The notes beneath the pieces were generated by a model that was not told the DNA's origin, did no database searches, and was given only the letters and a program-made list of their open reading frames with translations. DNA of 64,000 nucleotides, taken from NCBI GenBank assembly GCA_963783105.1, contig CAWAMI010000001.1, positions 558,001-622,000 on the forward strand, given 5' to 3'. This document shows positions 26,709 to 35,293 of the stretch, one piece after another. Origin of the DNA: JAVEDQ01 sp963783105. Its GTDB lineage: Bacteria; Actinomycetota; Actinomycetes; Frankiales; Frankiaceae. The position numbers and the translations under genes were made by a program. The number at the start of each line of letters is the position of its first letter. Positions within the stretch are counted from its first letter, which is position 1.

Positions 26709-27208
26709 CGGTCGGTCCGGTTGGCGTCCGTCTCGGCGAGGGCGTCGGCGGCGGCCTGCTCGAAGGACTCCTTGAACTCCTCCAGCTTGGTACGCAGCGA
26801 CGGGTCGCCGATGGCGAGCATCTGGACGGCGAGCACGGCGGCGTTGGTCGAGTTCGACAGTCCGACGCACGCGACCGGCACGCCGGGAGGCATCTGCGCG
26901 ATCGACAGCAGCGAGTCGAGCCCGTCCACCGCCCCACCCTTGATCGGCACGCCGATCACCGGCGCGGTCGTGTGCGCGGCGACGACGCCGGGCAGCGCGG
27001 CCGACAGGCCGGCGCCGGCGATGACGACCTCGATGCCGCGGGGGGCGAGGCCGGAGATCCACTCGACCAGGGTGCGCGGTGCGCGGTGGGCGGAGATCGA
27101 CACCTCCTCGAACCCGACGCCGAAGCGGTTGAGCGTCGCCCCCGCCTTGCTCATGACGTTGGCGTCACTCGGGGAGCCGTAGATGATGGCGACGCGGGGC
27201 TCAGCCAC
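26705..27208 (-). CDS. purE: N5-carboxyaminoimidazole ribonucleotide mutase
   Basis: A 167-residue class I PurE, which converts N5-CAIR to CAIR. The phosphate/ribose-binding GSPSDANVM opening, ISAHRAPRTLVEW and the GVPI...LDSLLSIAQMPPGVPVA segment are conserved. Class I PurE needs N5-CAIR made by PurK, and no purK gene lies in this window, although it often sits beside purE. GTG at 27208 has AAGGAG upstream and overlaps the purD stop by eight bases. Its own stop overlaps the purB TTG start. Confidence 0.92.
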
Positions 27209-28490
27209 TGTGCGTTCTCTCCTTCTGATCGGGCAGATCGGGTGATGAGCCGACGCGTGCGGCGGCGGCCCTGGCGATGTCGGTCCGGAAGCCGGCGCCC
27301 GCCAGGTCGATCCGGCCGAGCGCCTCGTAGGCCGATTCTCGCGCATCGGACAGATCCGTGCCGAGGGCGGTGACGGCCAGCACACGACCGCCGCCGGCGA
27401 CGACCCGGCCCTGCTCGTCGAGGCGGGTGCCGGCGTGCAGAACCGAGACGCCGGGAACCGCCGCGGCGTCCTCCAGCCCGCTGACGACGCCGCCCGTGCG
27501 CGGCGTGCCCGGGTAGCCCTCGGCGGCGAGCACCACGGTCACCGCCGCCTCGTCGCGCCACCGCGGCGTGCCCCCGGCCAGCAGGTCGGTGATCGGGGAG
27601 GCGAGCCGGGCGAGGACGGCCTGGGTCTCGGGGTCGCCGAACCGGCAGTTGAACTCGACGACCTTCGGGCCGCCGGCGGTGAGCGCGAGCCCGACGTAGA
27701 GCAGGCCGGCGTAGGGCGTGCCGCGGGCGGCCATCTCCGCGATCGTCGGCTCGACCACGCGAGCGACCACGTCGTCGACGAGATCCGTCGGCGCCCATGG
27801 CAGCGGCGAGTAGGCGCCCATGCCGCCGGTGTTGGGGCCGGTGTCGTCGTCGCCGATCCGCTTGAAGTCCTGCGCCGGGACCAGCGGCACGGCGCGACCG
27901 TCGGGGGTGACGACGACGAACAGCGACACCTCCGGCCCGTCGAGGAACTCCTCGAGGACCACGCGGTCGCCCGGGTCGCGCAGGCAGGCCCGCACGGCCT
28001 CGACGGCGGCGTCCCGGTCGCGGGTCACGGTGACGCCCTTGCCGGCCGCCAACCCGTCGTACTTGATGACGTACGGCGGCCCGAACTCGTCGAGGTCGGC
28101 CAGCGCGGTGCTGGGGTTGGCGTGGTCGCGGGCGCGGGCCGTGGGGACGCCGGCGGCGACCATGACCTCCTTCGCGAACGCCTTGCTGCCCTCGAGGCGG
28201 GCGGCGGCGGCCGACGGGCCGAAGGCGGCGAGCCCTCGCTCGACCAGGGCGTCCACCGCCCCGGCGACGAGCGGGATCTCCGGCCCGACGACGGTCAGGT
28301 CCGCGCCGAGGTCGGCGGCGAGGGCGGCGACGGCCTCGGCGTCCGCGACGTCGAGGGGGCGGTTCTCGGCGACCTCGGCGGTGCCGGCGTTACCGGGCGC
28401 ACAGACGATCGCGTCGACCGCCGGATCGCGGGCCAGCGCGAGGCACAGGGCGTGCTCGCGGCCACCCGAGCCGACGACGAGGACCTTCAT
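27201..28490 (-). CDS. purD: Phosphoribosylamine-glycine ligase
   Basis: A 429-residue GAR synthetase (ATP-grasp) making glycinamide ribonucleotide. Motifs: N-terminal VLVVGSGGREHAL, PEIPLVAGAVDAL, the ATP-grasp loop KYDGLAAGKGVTV, DFKRIGDDDTGPNTGGMGAYSP, and EFNCRFGDPETQ with the metal-binding Asn and Glu. ATG at 28490 lies 36 bases after purA. The end overlaps purE by eight bases, supporting a purA-purD-purE-purB operon. Confidence 0.95.
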   Translation of the reverse strand: MKVLVVGSGGREHALCLALARDPAVDAIVCAPGNAGTAEVAENRPLDVADAEAVAALAADLGADLTVVGPEIPLVAGAVDALVERGLAAFGPSAAAARLEGSKAFAKEVMVAAGVPTARARDHANPSTALADLDEFGPPYVIKYDGLAAGKGVTVTRDRDAAVEAVRACLRDPGDRVVLEEFLDGPEVSLFVVVTPDGRAVPLVPAQDFKRIGDDDTGPNTGGMGAYSPLPWAPTDLVDDVVARVVEPTIAEMAARGTPYAGLLYVGLALTAGGPKVVEFNCRFGDPETQAVLARLASPITDLLAGGTPRWRDEAAVTVVLAAEGYPGTPRTGGVVSGLEDAAAVPGVSVLHAGTRLDEQGRVVAGGGRVLAVTALGTDLSDARESAYEALGRIDLAGAGFRTDIARAAAARVGSSPDLPDQKERTHSG

Positions 28491-28526
28491 GACCGCTCTC
28501 TCACCACGAGCACCGCTGCACCGCGC

Positions 28527-29825
<1,299 letters not shown>

Positions 29826-30005
29826 GAGCGCTTCCCTTCTGGCGGTATCGGACTGCCTGGAGGTCCTGGGCCTTGCGGTCGGGCACTGGTCGGACAACTT
29901 GTTCGGGCAACTGGTTCGGGCAACGGTCCGGCTGAGCGACGACGCGTGCACGCGCAGCAGCAGCCGCGGGCGAGCCTAATCGGTACGAGCGGGTACGGCT
30001 GTGTC

Positions 30006-30695
30006 ATGACCGGTGAGCGAACGACGGGACGGGTCGTCGCCGCTCTGTTGGAGCGGCACGGCCGGACCTACGCGGACGAGCTGCGGCTCGACCCGGACAA
30101 GCCCGCCGGGCTGTTCGGGCTGCTGCTGTTCGCCCTGCTCTCGAGCACCCGCATCCGGGCCTCGCTGGCCGTCGCCGGGACGAGGGCCCTGCTGGACGCG
30201 GGTTGGACGACGGCCGAGAAGATGGCGCGTTCGTCCTGGCAGGACCGGGCCGCGACGCTGAACGAGTCCGGCTACGCCCGCTACGACGAGCGGACCGCGA
30301 GTCAGCTCGGCGAGGCGTGTGACCTGCTGCTCGAGACCTACGACGGTGATCTGCGGCAGCTGCGGGACGCGGCGGAGCAGGACCCGGCGCAGGAGAAGGA
30401 GCTGCTGCAACAGATCAAGGGGATCGGCCCGACCGGCGCCGACATCTTCCTGCGCGAGGCCCAGAGCGCGTGGCCGGAACTCGTGCCCTACGTCGACGAC
30501 CGGACCCGGGACGAGGCGAAGCAGCTGGGCCTGCCGGCGGACCCGGGCGAGCTGTCCGGGCTGGTGAAGCGGTCGGACGTCCCCCGTCTCGTCGCCGCCC
30601 TGGTCCGGGCCCGGCTGGAACGCGACACCGACGAGATCCTCCGCCAGGTCGAGCGTTCCGGGCCCGGGGGTCGGGGCCCCAGCGCCGGGTCCTAA
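30006..30695 (+). CDS. Endonuclease III-like (HhH-GPD) protein
   Basis: A 229-residue protein resembling the DNA-glycosylase/endonuclease III fold. DPDKPAGLFGLLLFALLSSTRI matches the opening helices, and LLQQIKGIGPTGADIFLREAQ is the helix-hairpin-helix with GIGPTGA. The catalytic Lys of bifunctional glycosylases is not obvious and no 4Fe-4S cysteine cluster is present, so it may be a non-catalytic or monofunctional relative. ATG at 30006 lacks a clear Shine-Dalgarno; the mRNA may be leaderless. It is divergent from purA and 10 bases ahead of the coiled-coil gene. Actinobacteria-typical; role unproven. Confidence 0.7.
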   Translation: MTGERTTGRVVAALLERHGRTYADELRLDPDKPAGLFGLLLFALLSSTRIRASLAVAGTRALLDAGWTTAEKMARSSWQDRAATLNESGYARYDERTASQLGEACDLLLETYDGDLRQLRDAAEQDPAQEKELLQQIKGIGPTGADIFLREAQSAWPELVPYVDDRTRDEAKQLGLPADPGELSGLVKRSDVPRLVAALVRARLERDTDEILRQVERSGPGGRGPSAGS

Positions 30696-30705
30696 GGTCG
30701 GGGCC

Positions 30706-31200
30706 ATGCCGTCGATGCCGCGGATGCCGGGGCTGTCCGACCTGATCGACCTGCTCCAGCAGCAGACGGAGGCGCTCGCGTCGCTCCCGCGGACGATGTA
30801 CGACCTGAACAAGTCGATCCTCAGCCTCATCGAGGTCGTCGCCTCCGCCCGCGACACCATGGCGGCCTCGCAGCGGGTCAGCTCGCGGATCGAGCGGATC
30901 GTCGACGAGCTGGAGGAGCCCGTCCTCGCGCTCAAGCCGGGCCTCGAGCGGCTCGCGGTGATCCTCGACGACCCGGCGGTCGACACGGTGCCGGACACCC
31001 TGCGAAAGATCAACGCAGAGGTTCTGCCCCTGGTGCAGGGCATCCAGGACACGCAGACGAAGGTCAACAAGATCGCGACCCTGGCGGAGGAGACGAGTCA
31101 GCGCCTCGCCGGGCTGCCGGGGGCCGGCTTCCTGCTGGGCCGACGCACCCGGAACGGAGGCGACGAGCCGCCGCCCGACCCGGAGGGCGTACCGGAGTAG
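30706..31200 (+). CDS. Helical coiled-coil hypothetical protein
   Basis: A 164-residue, almost wholly helical protein beginning MPSMPRMPGLSDLIDLLQQQ. Heptad-like spacing of Leu/Ile/Val runs through residues 10-130, and a short segment GLPGAGFLLGRRTR precedes an acidic Pro-rich tail. There is no signal peptide. The GLPGAxxLL(G/K)R ending and overall pattern match the frameshifted protein at 2866-3949, suggesting a shared family. It lies 10 bases after the endonuclease-III-like gene and is probably co-transcribed. Position and pattern recall small proteins next to purA in mycobacteria, but I cannot assign a function. Confidence 0.65.
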   Translation: MPSMPRMPGLSDLIDLLQQQTEALASLPRTMYDLNKSILSLIEVVASARDTMAASQRVSSRIERIVDELEEPVLALKPGLERLAVILDDPAVDTVPDTLRKINAEVLPLVQGIQDTQTKVNKIATLAEETSQRLAGLPGAGFLLGRRTRNGGDEPPPDPEGVPE

Positions 31201-31210
31201 TCCGGGCTCA

Positions 31211-31244
31211 GGTGAGCTCAGGGGACTGGTGAGCTCAGGGGACG
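31211..31244. repeat. 17-bp direct duplication spanning a stop codon
   Basis: GGTGAGCTCAGGGGAC(T/G) occurs twice head to tail (31211-31227 and 31228-31244) between convergent genes. Each unit contains GAGCTC and the sequence TCA. The TCA in the second unit (31235-31237) is the stop codon of the minus-strand gene. Confidence 0.85.
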
Positions 31245-31606
31245 ACGTTCACCCGCACGGCCCCGAGGTTCTGCCGGTACTGGCGGCAGATTCCCTCGTT
31301 CGGGCACACCGGCTCGAGCAGGACCGTGACGACCACCGTCCCGCTACGGGCGCCGCGGACGAGCGGCGTCTCGCCGCGGGCGGAGTCGACCTCGAGCACC
31401 GGGTTGTTGGGGTCGCGCTCCGAGACGACCGTGGCGAAGCGCTCGCTCCCGTTCCGGGCGGTCGGCACGACGCGCAGGTACTCGCCGACGCGGATACGCG
31501 CGGTGCTCGGGTTCGGCTTCGCCGGCGCGACCACCTGCGTTCTCAGTTCCGGCAGTTCGGTGGAGTCCGGCGCCTCGCCCTGCCGTGAGATGGCCACGAG
31601 GAACAC
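31235..31606 (-). CDS. Small membrane-anchored hypothetical protein, start unclear
   Basis: The frame encodes 123 residues from GTG 31606, but the hydrophobic anchor begins earlier. Continuing upstream in frame gives GGRRRRLREDPRWLLVGLAVSL before VVFLVAISRQG, a good positive-inside signal anchor, back to the stop of the DUF3151 gene near 31697, with no ATG, GTG or TTG. A GTG overlapping that stop (GTGA) is in another frame. A non-standard start, a missed base or a frameshift is therefore likely. The exported part (residues ~15-123) is strand-rich, with a Cys pair in CPNEGIC. Position resembles mycobacterial Rv0361, a membrane protein beside the DUF3151 gene; homology unproven. Confidence 0.6.
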   Translation of the reverse strand: MFLVAISRQGEAPDSTELPELRTQVVAPAKPNPSTARIRVGEYLRVVPTARNGSERFATVVSERDPNNPVLEVDSARGETPLVRGARSGTVVVTVLLEPVCPNEGICRQYRQNLGAVRVNVVP

Positions 31607-31696
31607 GACGAGGCTGACCGCGAGCCCGACGAGCAGCCATCGCGGATCCTCGCGCAGCCGTCGACGACGACCGCCGACTGTCCCAGACGTCGCCCC

Positions 31697-32116
31697 TCAC
31701 CCCTCGAGAAGAGCCCCGGCCTCCGGGTCGGAGTCGAGCAGGAGCTGGCGGCACCGCTCGGTCTCCGCCGTCTCGTCGATGGCCTCCGCTGCCCGGCTGA
31801 GCGCGGCGATGCTGCGCAGCACGCCCTGGTTCGGCTCGTGCGAGAACGGAACGGGGCCGAAGCCCTTCCACCCGTTGCGGCGCAGCGAATCCAGCCCACG
31901 GTGGTAGCCCGTCCGGGCGTAGGCGTAGGCCTCGACGTCGCGCCCGGCGGCAAGGGCCTGCTCGGCGAGCGTGGCCCAGGCCAGCGAGGACGTCGGCCAA
32001 CGGGCGGCCACGCCGCCCGGGTCGTCCCCGGCGGCGAGGGCCTCCCGCGGCTCGGGGTCGTCCGGGAGCAGGACCGGCGGCGGACCGGCCATCAGATCGC
32101 GCATACCTGACGTCAT
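31697..32116 (-). CDS. DUF3151 family protein
   Basis: A 139-residue cytoplasmic protein of the actinobacterial DUF3151 family. Hallmarks are GPPPVLLPDDP near the start, GVAARWPTSSLAWATLAEQALA, YAYARTGYHRGLDSLRRNGWKG and GPVPFSHEPNQG. The helical repeats look TPR-like. Function unknown. In mycobacteria the orthologue (Rv0360c) sits in the same purA-fba neighbourhood, supporting vertical inheritance. It is upstream of the membrane protein gene on the same strand. Confidence 0.88.
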   Translation of the reverse strand: MTSGMRDLMAGPPPVLLPDDPEPREALAAGDDPGGVAARWPTSSLAWATLAEQALAAGRDVEAYAYARTGYHRGLDSLRRNGWKGFGPVPFSHEPNQGVLRSIAALSRAAEAIDETAETERCRQLLLDSDPEAGALLEG

Positions 32117-32155
32117 GGAGTCATTCTGCGCAGGCCGATCCGCCGCCGTCTCGGC

Positions 32156-32569
32156 TCAGGCGTAGCGGGCGCGCTGACCGCAGACCGGCCACGGCGCCCA
32201 GCCGCGCTGCGCGTACAGCTTGCGGACGGCCGCGTCCTGCGTCGCCAACGACGCCTGGTGCGGGTAGCCGCGGAAACCGAGGCCCCGCCAGGTCCTCAGG
32301 TCGAACTGGTAGGCGCCGTAGTAGCCGTTACCTGTGTTGATCGCCGGATTGCCGCCCGACTCGCACATCCGCAGCGCGTACAGCTGCGAGCCGGAGGGTG
32401 CACCGCCACCGCCGGTGCAGGCGGTGGCTCCGGTGGCCAGGAAGGCAGCGGCGCCGGCGACGGCGAGGCCGCGGGTGAGGGTGCTGCGGCGGGAGGTGCT
32501 GGTCGACGGGCTGCCGGTCGACGGGGCGGCCGACCGGGCGCGTGCGGGCAGGCGCAAGCGAGCAGACAT
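32156..32569 (-). CDS. Resuscitation-promoting-factor-like lipoprotein
   Basis: A 137-residue exported protein with a lysozyme-like Rpf domain that cleaves peptidoglycan. Residues 1-50 are a long basic, Ser/Thr-rich leader with a hydrophobic core (LAVAGAAAFLATGATA) ending at C51, a plausible lipobox Cys. The Rpf domain (about 62-132) has catalytic E70 in MCESGGN, GNGYYGAYQFDLRTW and a terminal WPVC; C69 and C130 should form the conserved disulfide. It lacks the accessory domains of larger Rpfs. ATG 32569 follows AAGGAC. The leader contains a c-di-AMP riboswitch. Confidence 0.85.
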   Translation of the reverse strand: MSARLRLPARARSAAPSTGSPSTSTSRRSTLTRGLAVAGAAAFLATGATACTGGGGAPSGSQLYALRMCESGGNPAINTGNGYYGAYQFDLRTWRGLGFRGYPHQASLATQDAAVRKLYAQRGWAPWPVCGQRARYA

Positions 32570-32582
32570 TCAGGGTCCTTCC

Positions 32583-32765
32583 CCTACGCCTGCGAAGTGA
32601 GCTGTCGGGTTCGGGCTGGGCTGCCCGGTCGCGGTCGCACGTGCGACGGCGACTTCACCCCAAGGGAGGGCCGGCTTCTTCGGCCACTCCCGCGAGTGGG
32701 TCCTCCGCTCCTGCCCGGTGAGTGCTCAGGTTCCCCTCGGCCGGGGGCAGGACTCGGCGATCCGG
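32583..32765 (-). ncRNA. c-di-AMP (ydaO-yuaA) riboswitch ahead of the rpf-like lipoprotein gene
   Basis: On the minus strand the leader contains the conserved blocks of the ydaO class in order: GCCGAGTCCTGCCCC, TTGGGGTGAAGTCGC and CCCGAACCCGACAGCT followed by CTTCGCAGGCG. It ends a few bases before the ribosome-binding site. In actinobacteria this riboswitch controls rpf and cell-wall hydrolase genes, turning expression off when c-di-AMP is bound (established). Boundaries are approximate. The region 32766-32939 upstream presumably holds the promoter; I cannot pinpoint it. Confidence 0.88.
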
Positions 32766-32939
32766 CGCGGGAGGCTCCGCTCCAGAAGCGGATGCCCTTC
32801 CTTTGTACTGGCAACGGGCGCACCAAACGCGCCGGAAGCCGCTCAGCCGGTCACGAATCAGTAACACGAGGGGCTGTTCGCTCATGGACGCCGGATCGCC
32901 CACCGCAAGCCGCCCCCGCCGCGGGGCGGCCGGACATGC

Positions 32940-32975
32940 GTCAGGGCCGGCCCCCGGAGGGGAGCCGGCCCTGAC
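32940..32975 (-). terminator. Strong hairpin terminator after the second rpf-like gene
   Basis: GTCAGGGCCGGC (32940-32951) pairs perfectly with GCCGGCCCTGAC (32964-32975) across a 12-base loop. It lies 40 bases past the stop of the gene at 33015-33731 and upstream of the next riboswitch, separating the two rpf transcription units. It has no U-tract, as is common in actinobacteria. Confidence 0.75.
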
Positions 32976-33014
32976 AACAGAGGTGCCTAGCGGGACAGTG
33001 CCCGCCGTGCTGGC

Positions 33015-33731
33015 TCAGCGGTGGAGCGCAGCCTTGGTGTTCGGGCCGATCCGGCCGTCCTGCGACAGGCCGTGCTTGGCCTGGAACTGCTTGGTGGCAG
33101 CCTCGGTCAGCGGCCCGAACTGGCCGTCGACCGCGAGGTGCGCACCGTAGCGGTTCAGGTTCGCCTGCTCGCGCTTGACGTCGCCGCGGACCTGGTTGAC
33201 GAGGTCGGTATCCAGGATCGCACCGCTGCTGACGTGGCGGGTCGCCGTCTGCTTGCTGCTGGTGGTCGTGGACTTCTTGCTGCTGGTGCTCGTGGACTTC
33301 TTGCTGCTGGTGCTCGTGGTGGCCTTGGGGGTCACCGCCTGACGCTCGCTGCTGCGCGACGCGCGGCTGCTCTGCGTCGAGTAGTTCGAGGTGGTGCCCG
33401 AGCCGCCGCGGGAACCGCAGACCGGCCAGGCGCCCATGCCCTGGGTCGCCTTGACGCTCTCGGCGACGCGGATCTGCTCGGCCCGCGAGGCGTTCTGCGG
33501 GCTGCCGGTACCACCGTTGGCGGCCCAGGTGGACGGGGTGAACTGCAGACCACCGGAGAAGCCGTTACCGGTGTTGGTGCTCCAGTTACCGCCCGACTCG
33601 CACTGGGCGACGGCGTCCCAGTTGGTGGCGGACGCGCTGCCGGCGGTGGCGATCAGGCCGGTGGACCCGGCGGCGAGGGCGAGCGCAACGGCGCCCGCCC
33701 GCTTGGTGGTGCGGAGACGTGTGGAAGTCAT
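33015..33731 (-). CDS. Secreted Rpf-domain muralytic protein with peptidoglycan-binding domain
   Basis: A 238-residue secreted protein. Signal peptide 1-36 (cleavage after SASA). Rpf lysozyme-like domain ~37-106 with catalytic E45 in QCESGGNW and the C44-C105 disulfide pair. Then a flexible Ser/Thr/Lys linker ~107-165 with repeats of STSSKK, and a C-terminal peptidoglycan-binding domain (~175-238: VDGQFGPLTEAATKQFQAKHGL, DGRIGPNTKAAL). It should cleave septal or stem peptidoglycan during growth or exit from dormancy. ATG 33731 is preceded by GGAGGG at the end of a c-di-AMP riboswitch. It is transcribed separately from the neighbouring rpf-like gene. Confidence 0.9.
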   Translation of the reverse strand: MTSTRLRTTKRAGAVALALAAGSTGLIATAGSASATNWDAVAQCESGGNWSTNTGNGFSGGLQFTPSTWAANGGTGSPQNASRAEQIRVAESVKATQGMGAWPVCGSRGGSGTTSNYSTQSSRASRSSERQAVTPKATTSTSSKKSTSTSSKKSTTTSSKQTATRHVSSGAILDTDLVNQVRGDVKREQANLNRYGAHLAVDGQFGPLTEAATKQFQAKHGLSQDGRIGPNTKAALHR

Positions 33732-33743
33732 GAAAGTAGAACC

Positions 33744-33935
33744 CTCCGACGCCTTCGAGGTAAGCTGTCGGGTTCGGGCCGGAGTGTGGCCCGGCCGATC
33801 CGGACGGATCCGGATTCGGCTTCACCCCAAGGACGCGCGATATGACGCGCCCACTTCTTGGGTCCCCCGCTCCTGCCGTACGGGTTGTATGTACCGCTGT
33901 GGTCCGGTGGCAGGACTCGGCGTCCCGGACCGCGG
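33744..33935 (-). ncRNA. c-di-AMP (ydaO-yuaA) riboswitch ahead of the secreted Rpf protein gene
   Basis: The minus-strand leader shows the class blocks GCCGAGTCCTGCCAC, GGGGTGAAGCCGAATCC and CCCGAACCCGACAGCTTACC, then CTCGAAGGCGTCGGAGGG, whose GGAGGG is the ribosome-binding site. The overlap suggests ligand-dependent control reaching translation as well as transcription. Boundaries are approximate. It is a second copy of the element found 1.2 kb away. Confidence 0.9.
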
Positions 33936-34099
33936 GCAACCGCCGGTTTCGCGATTGCGAGTGCAACGCTATCGGACGGCTCGGCATCGTGCTAGCCGTC
34001 AGCAAGCATTTGGCGCGTGACAAGGCGCACGCGCAAACGAGGAATGATGCGCGGCGGCCCAGGGCAGTACGGGCTGCTCACGCCCCGAATGCGGCCATA

Positions 34100-34119
34100 C
34101 CGGACGATACGTTGTCCGG
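34100..34119. terminator. Possible hairpin downstream of fba
   Basis: CCGGAC (34100-34105) and GTCCGG (34114-34119) form a short stem with an eight-base loop about 60 bases after the fba stop. It may be a weak terminator. The rest of 33936-34181 presumably contains the promoter of the riboswitch/rpf unit, but I see no gene there. Confidence 0.35.
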
Positions 34120-34181
34120 ACGCGTCGCGGGGCGTGCGGGATCCGACGATGGTCGGCGAGTGCTTGCTGCGGTTCGCGCTG

Positions 34182-35213
34182 TTAGCGCGCGCCCAGCGTG
34201 GTCCCGGCCGACCGCAGCGCCTCGCAGGCCTCGACGACGCGGGTCGCCATGCCGGCCTCGGCGGCCTTGCCGTAGCTGCGGGGATCGTAGGTCTTCTTGT
34301 CGCCGACCCCGCCGTCGACCTTGAGGACGCCGTCGAAGTTGCGGAACATGTGCTCCGCGATCGGCCGCGTGAACGCGTACTGGGTGTCGGTGTCGACGTT
34401 CATCTTCACGACGCCGTAGTCGAGCGTCTCGCGGATCTCGTCCAGTTCGGAGCCGGACCCGCCGTGGAAGACGAGGTCGAACGGCCGCTCCGCACCGAGC
34501 TTCTGGCCGACGTGGTCCTGACCCTCCTTGAGGATCGAGGGGCGCAGCTTCACGCTGCCCGGCTTGTAGACGCCGTGCACGTTGCCGAAGACGGCGGCCA
34601 GCAGGTACCGGCCCTTGTCCCCGGTGCCGAGGACGTCCGCGACCCGCTCCATGTCCTTCGGCGAGGTGTACATCTTCTCGTTCATCTCGTTGGAGACGCC
34701 GTCCTCCTCGCCCCCGACGACGCCGATCTCGATCTCGAGGACGATCTTCGCCTTCGCGCACTCCTGCAGGAGGTCGTCGGCGATCTTCAGGTTCTCCTCG
34801 AGCTCGGTGGCCGACCCGTCCCACATGTGTGACTGGAACAGCGGGTTGCGGCCCTCCTTCTGGACGCGCTCCTGGCTGATCGCGATCAGCGGCCGGACGT
34901 AGCTGTCGAGCTTGTCCTTCGGGCAGTGGTCGGTGTGCAGCGCGACGTTGACCGGGTAGTTGCGCGCGACGTGGTGCGCGTACTCGGCGAGCGCCTGCGC
35001 CCCGGCGACCATGTCCTTGACGCTGGCGCCCGAGAGGAACTCCGCGCCTCCGGTCGAGACCTGCACGATGCCGTCGCTGTTCGCCTCGGCGAACCCCCGC
35101 AGCGCCGCGTTCAGCGTCTGCGAGCTGGTCACGTTGATCGCCGGATAGGCGAACCGGCCTTCCTTCGCCTTGTCGAGCATCTCGGCGTAGGTCTCGGGGC
35201 TGGCGATCGGCAT
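34182..35213 (-). CDS. fba: Class II fructose-bisphosphate aldolase
   Basis: A 343-residue zinc-dependent aldolase interconverting fructose 1,6-bisphosphate with glyceraldehyde 3-phosphate and DHAP. Motifs: PAINVTSSQTLNAAL, zinc-ligand region VALHTDHCPKDK, EIEIGVVGGEEDGV, AVFGNVHGVYKPG and DLVFHGGSGS, then VVKMNVDTDTQYAF. I chose ATG 35213 (MPIASPETYAEML) with AGGAGC upstream. A longer frame to 35381 has an atypical N-terminus. Neighbourhood (DUF3151 gene, fba, DedA) matches mycobacteria. Confidence 0.96.
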   Translation of the reverse strand: MPIASPETYAEMLDKAKEGRFAYPAINVTSSQTLNAALRGFAEANSDGIVQVSTGGAEFLSGASVKDMVAGAQALAEYAHHVARNYPVNVALHTDHCPKDKLDSYVRPLIAISQERVQKEGRNPLFQSHMWDGSATELEENLKIADDLLQECAKAKIVLEIEIGVVGGEEDGVSNEMNEKMYTSPKDMERVADVLGTGDKGRYLLAAVFGNVHGVYKPGSVKLRPSILKEGQDHVGQKLGAERPFDLVFHGGSGSELDEIRETLDYGVVKMNVDTDTQYAFTRPIAEHMFRNFDGVLKVDGGVGDKKTYDPRSYGKAAEAGMATRVVEACEALRSAGTTLGAR

Positions 35214-35293
35214 TGCTCGCTCCTGTGGAAGTGCGGAATCGTTCGGCAGTCTGCCAGAGGCGTCCCCGGCCGCGGTGCCTCGAATCGGACCGC

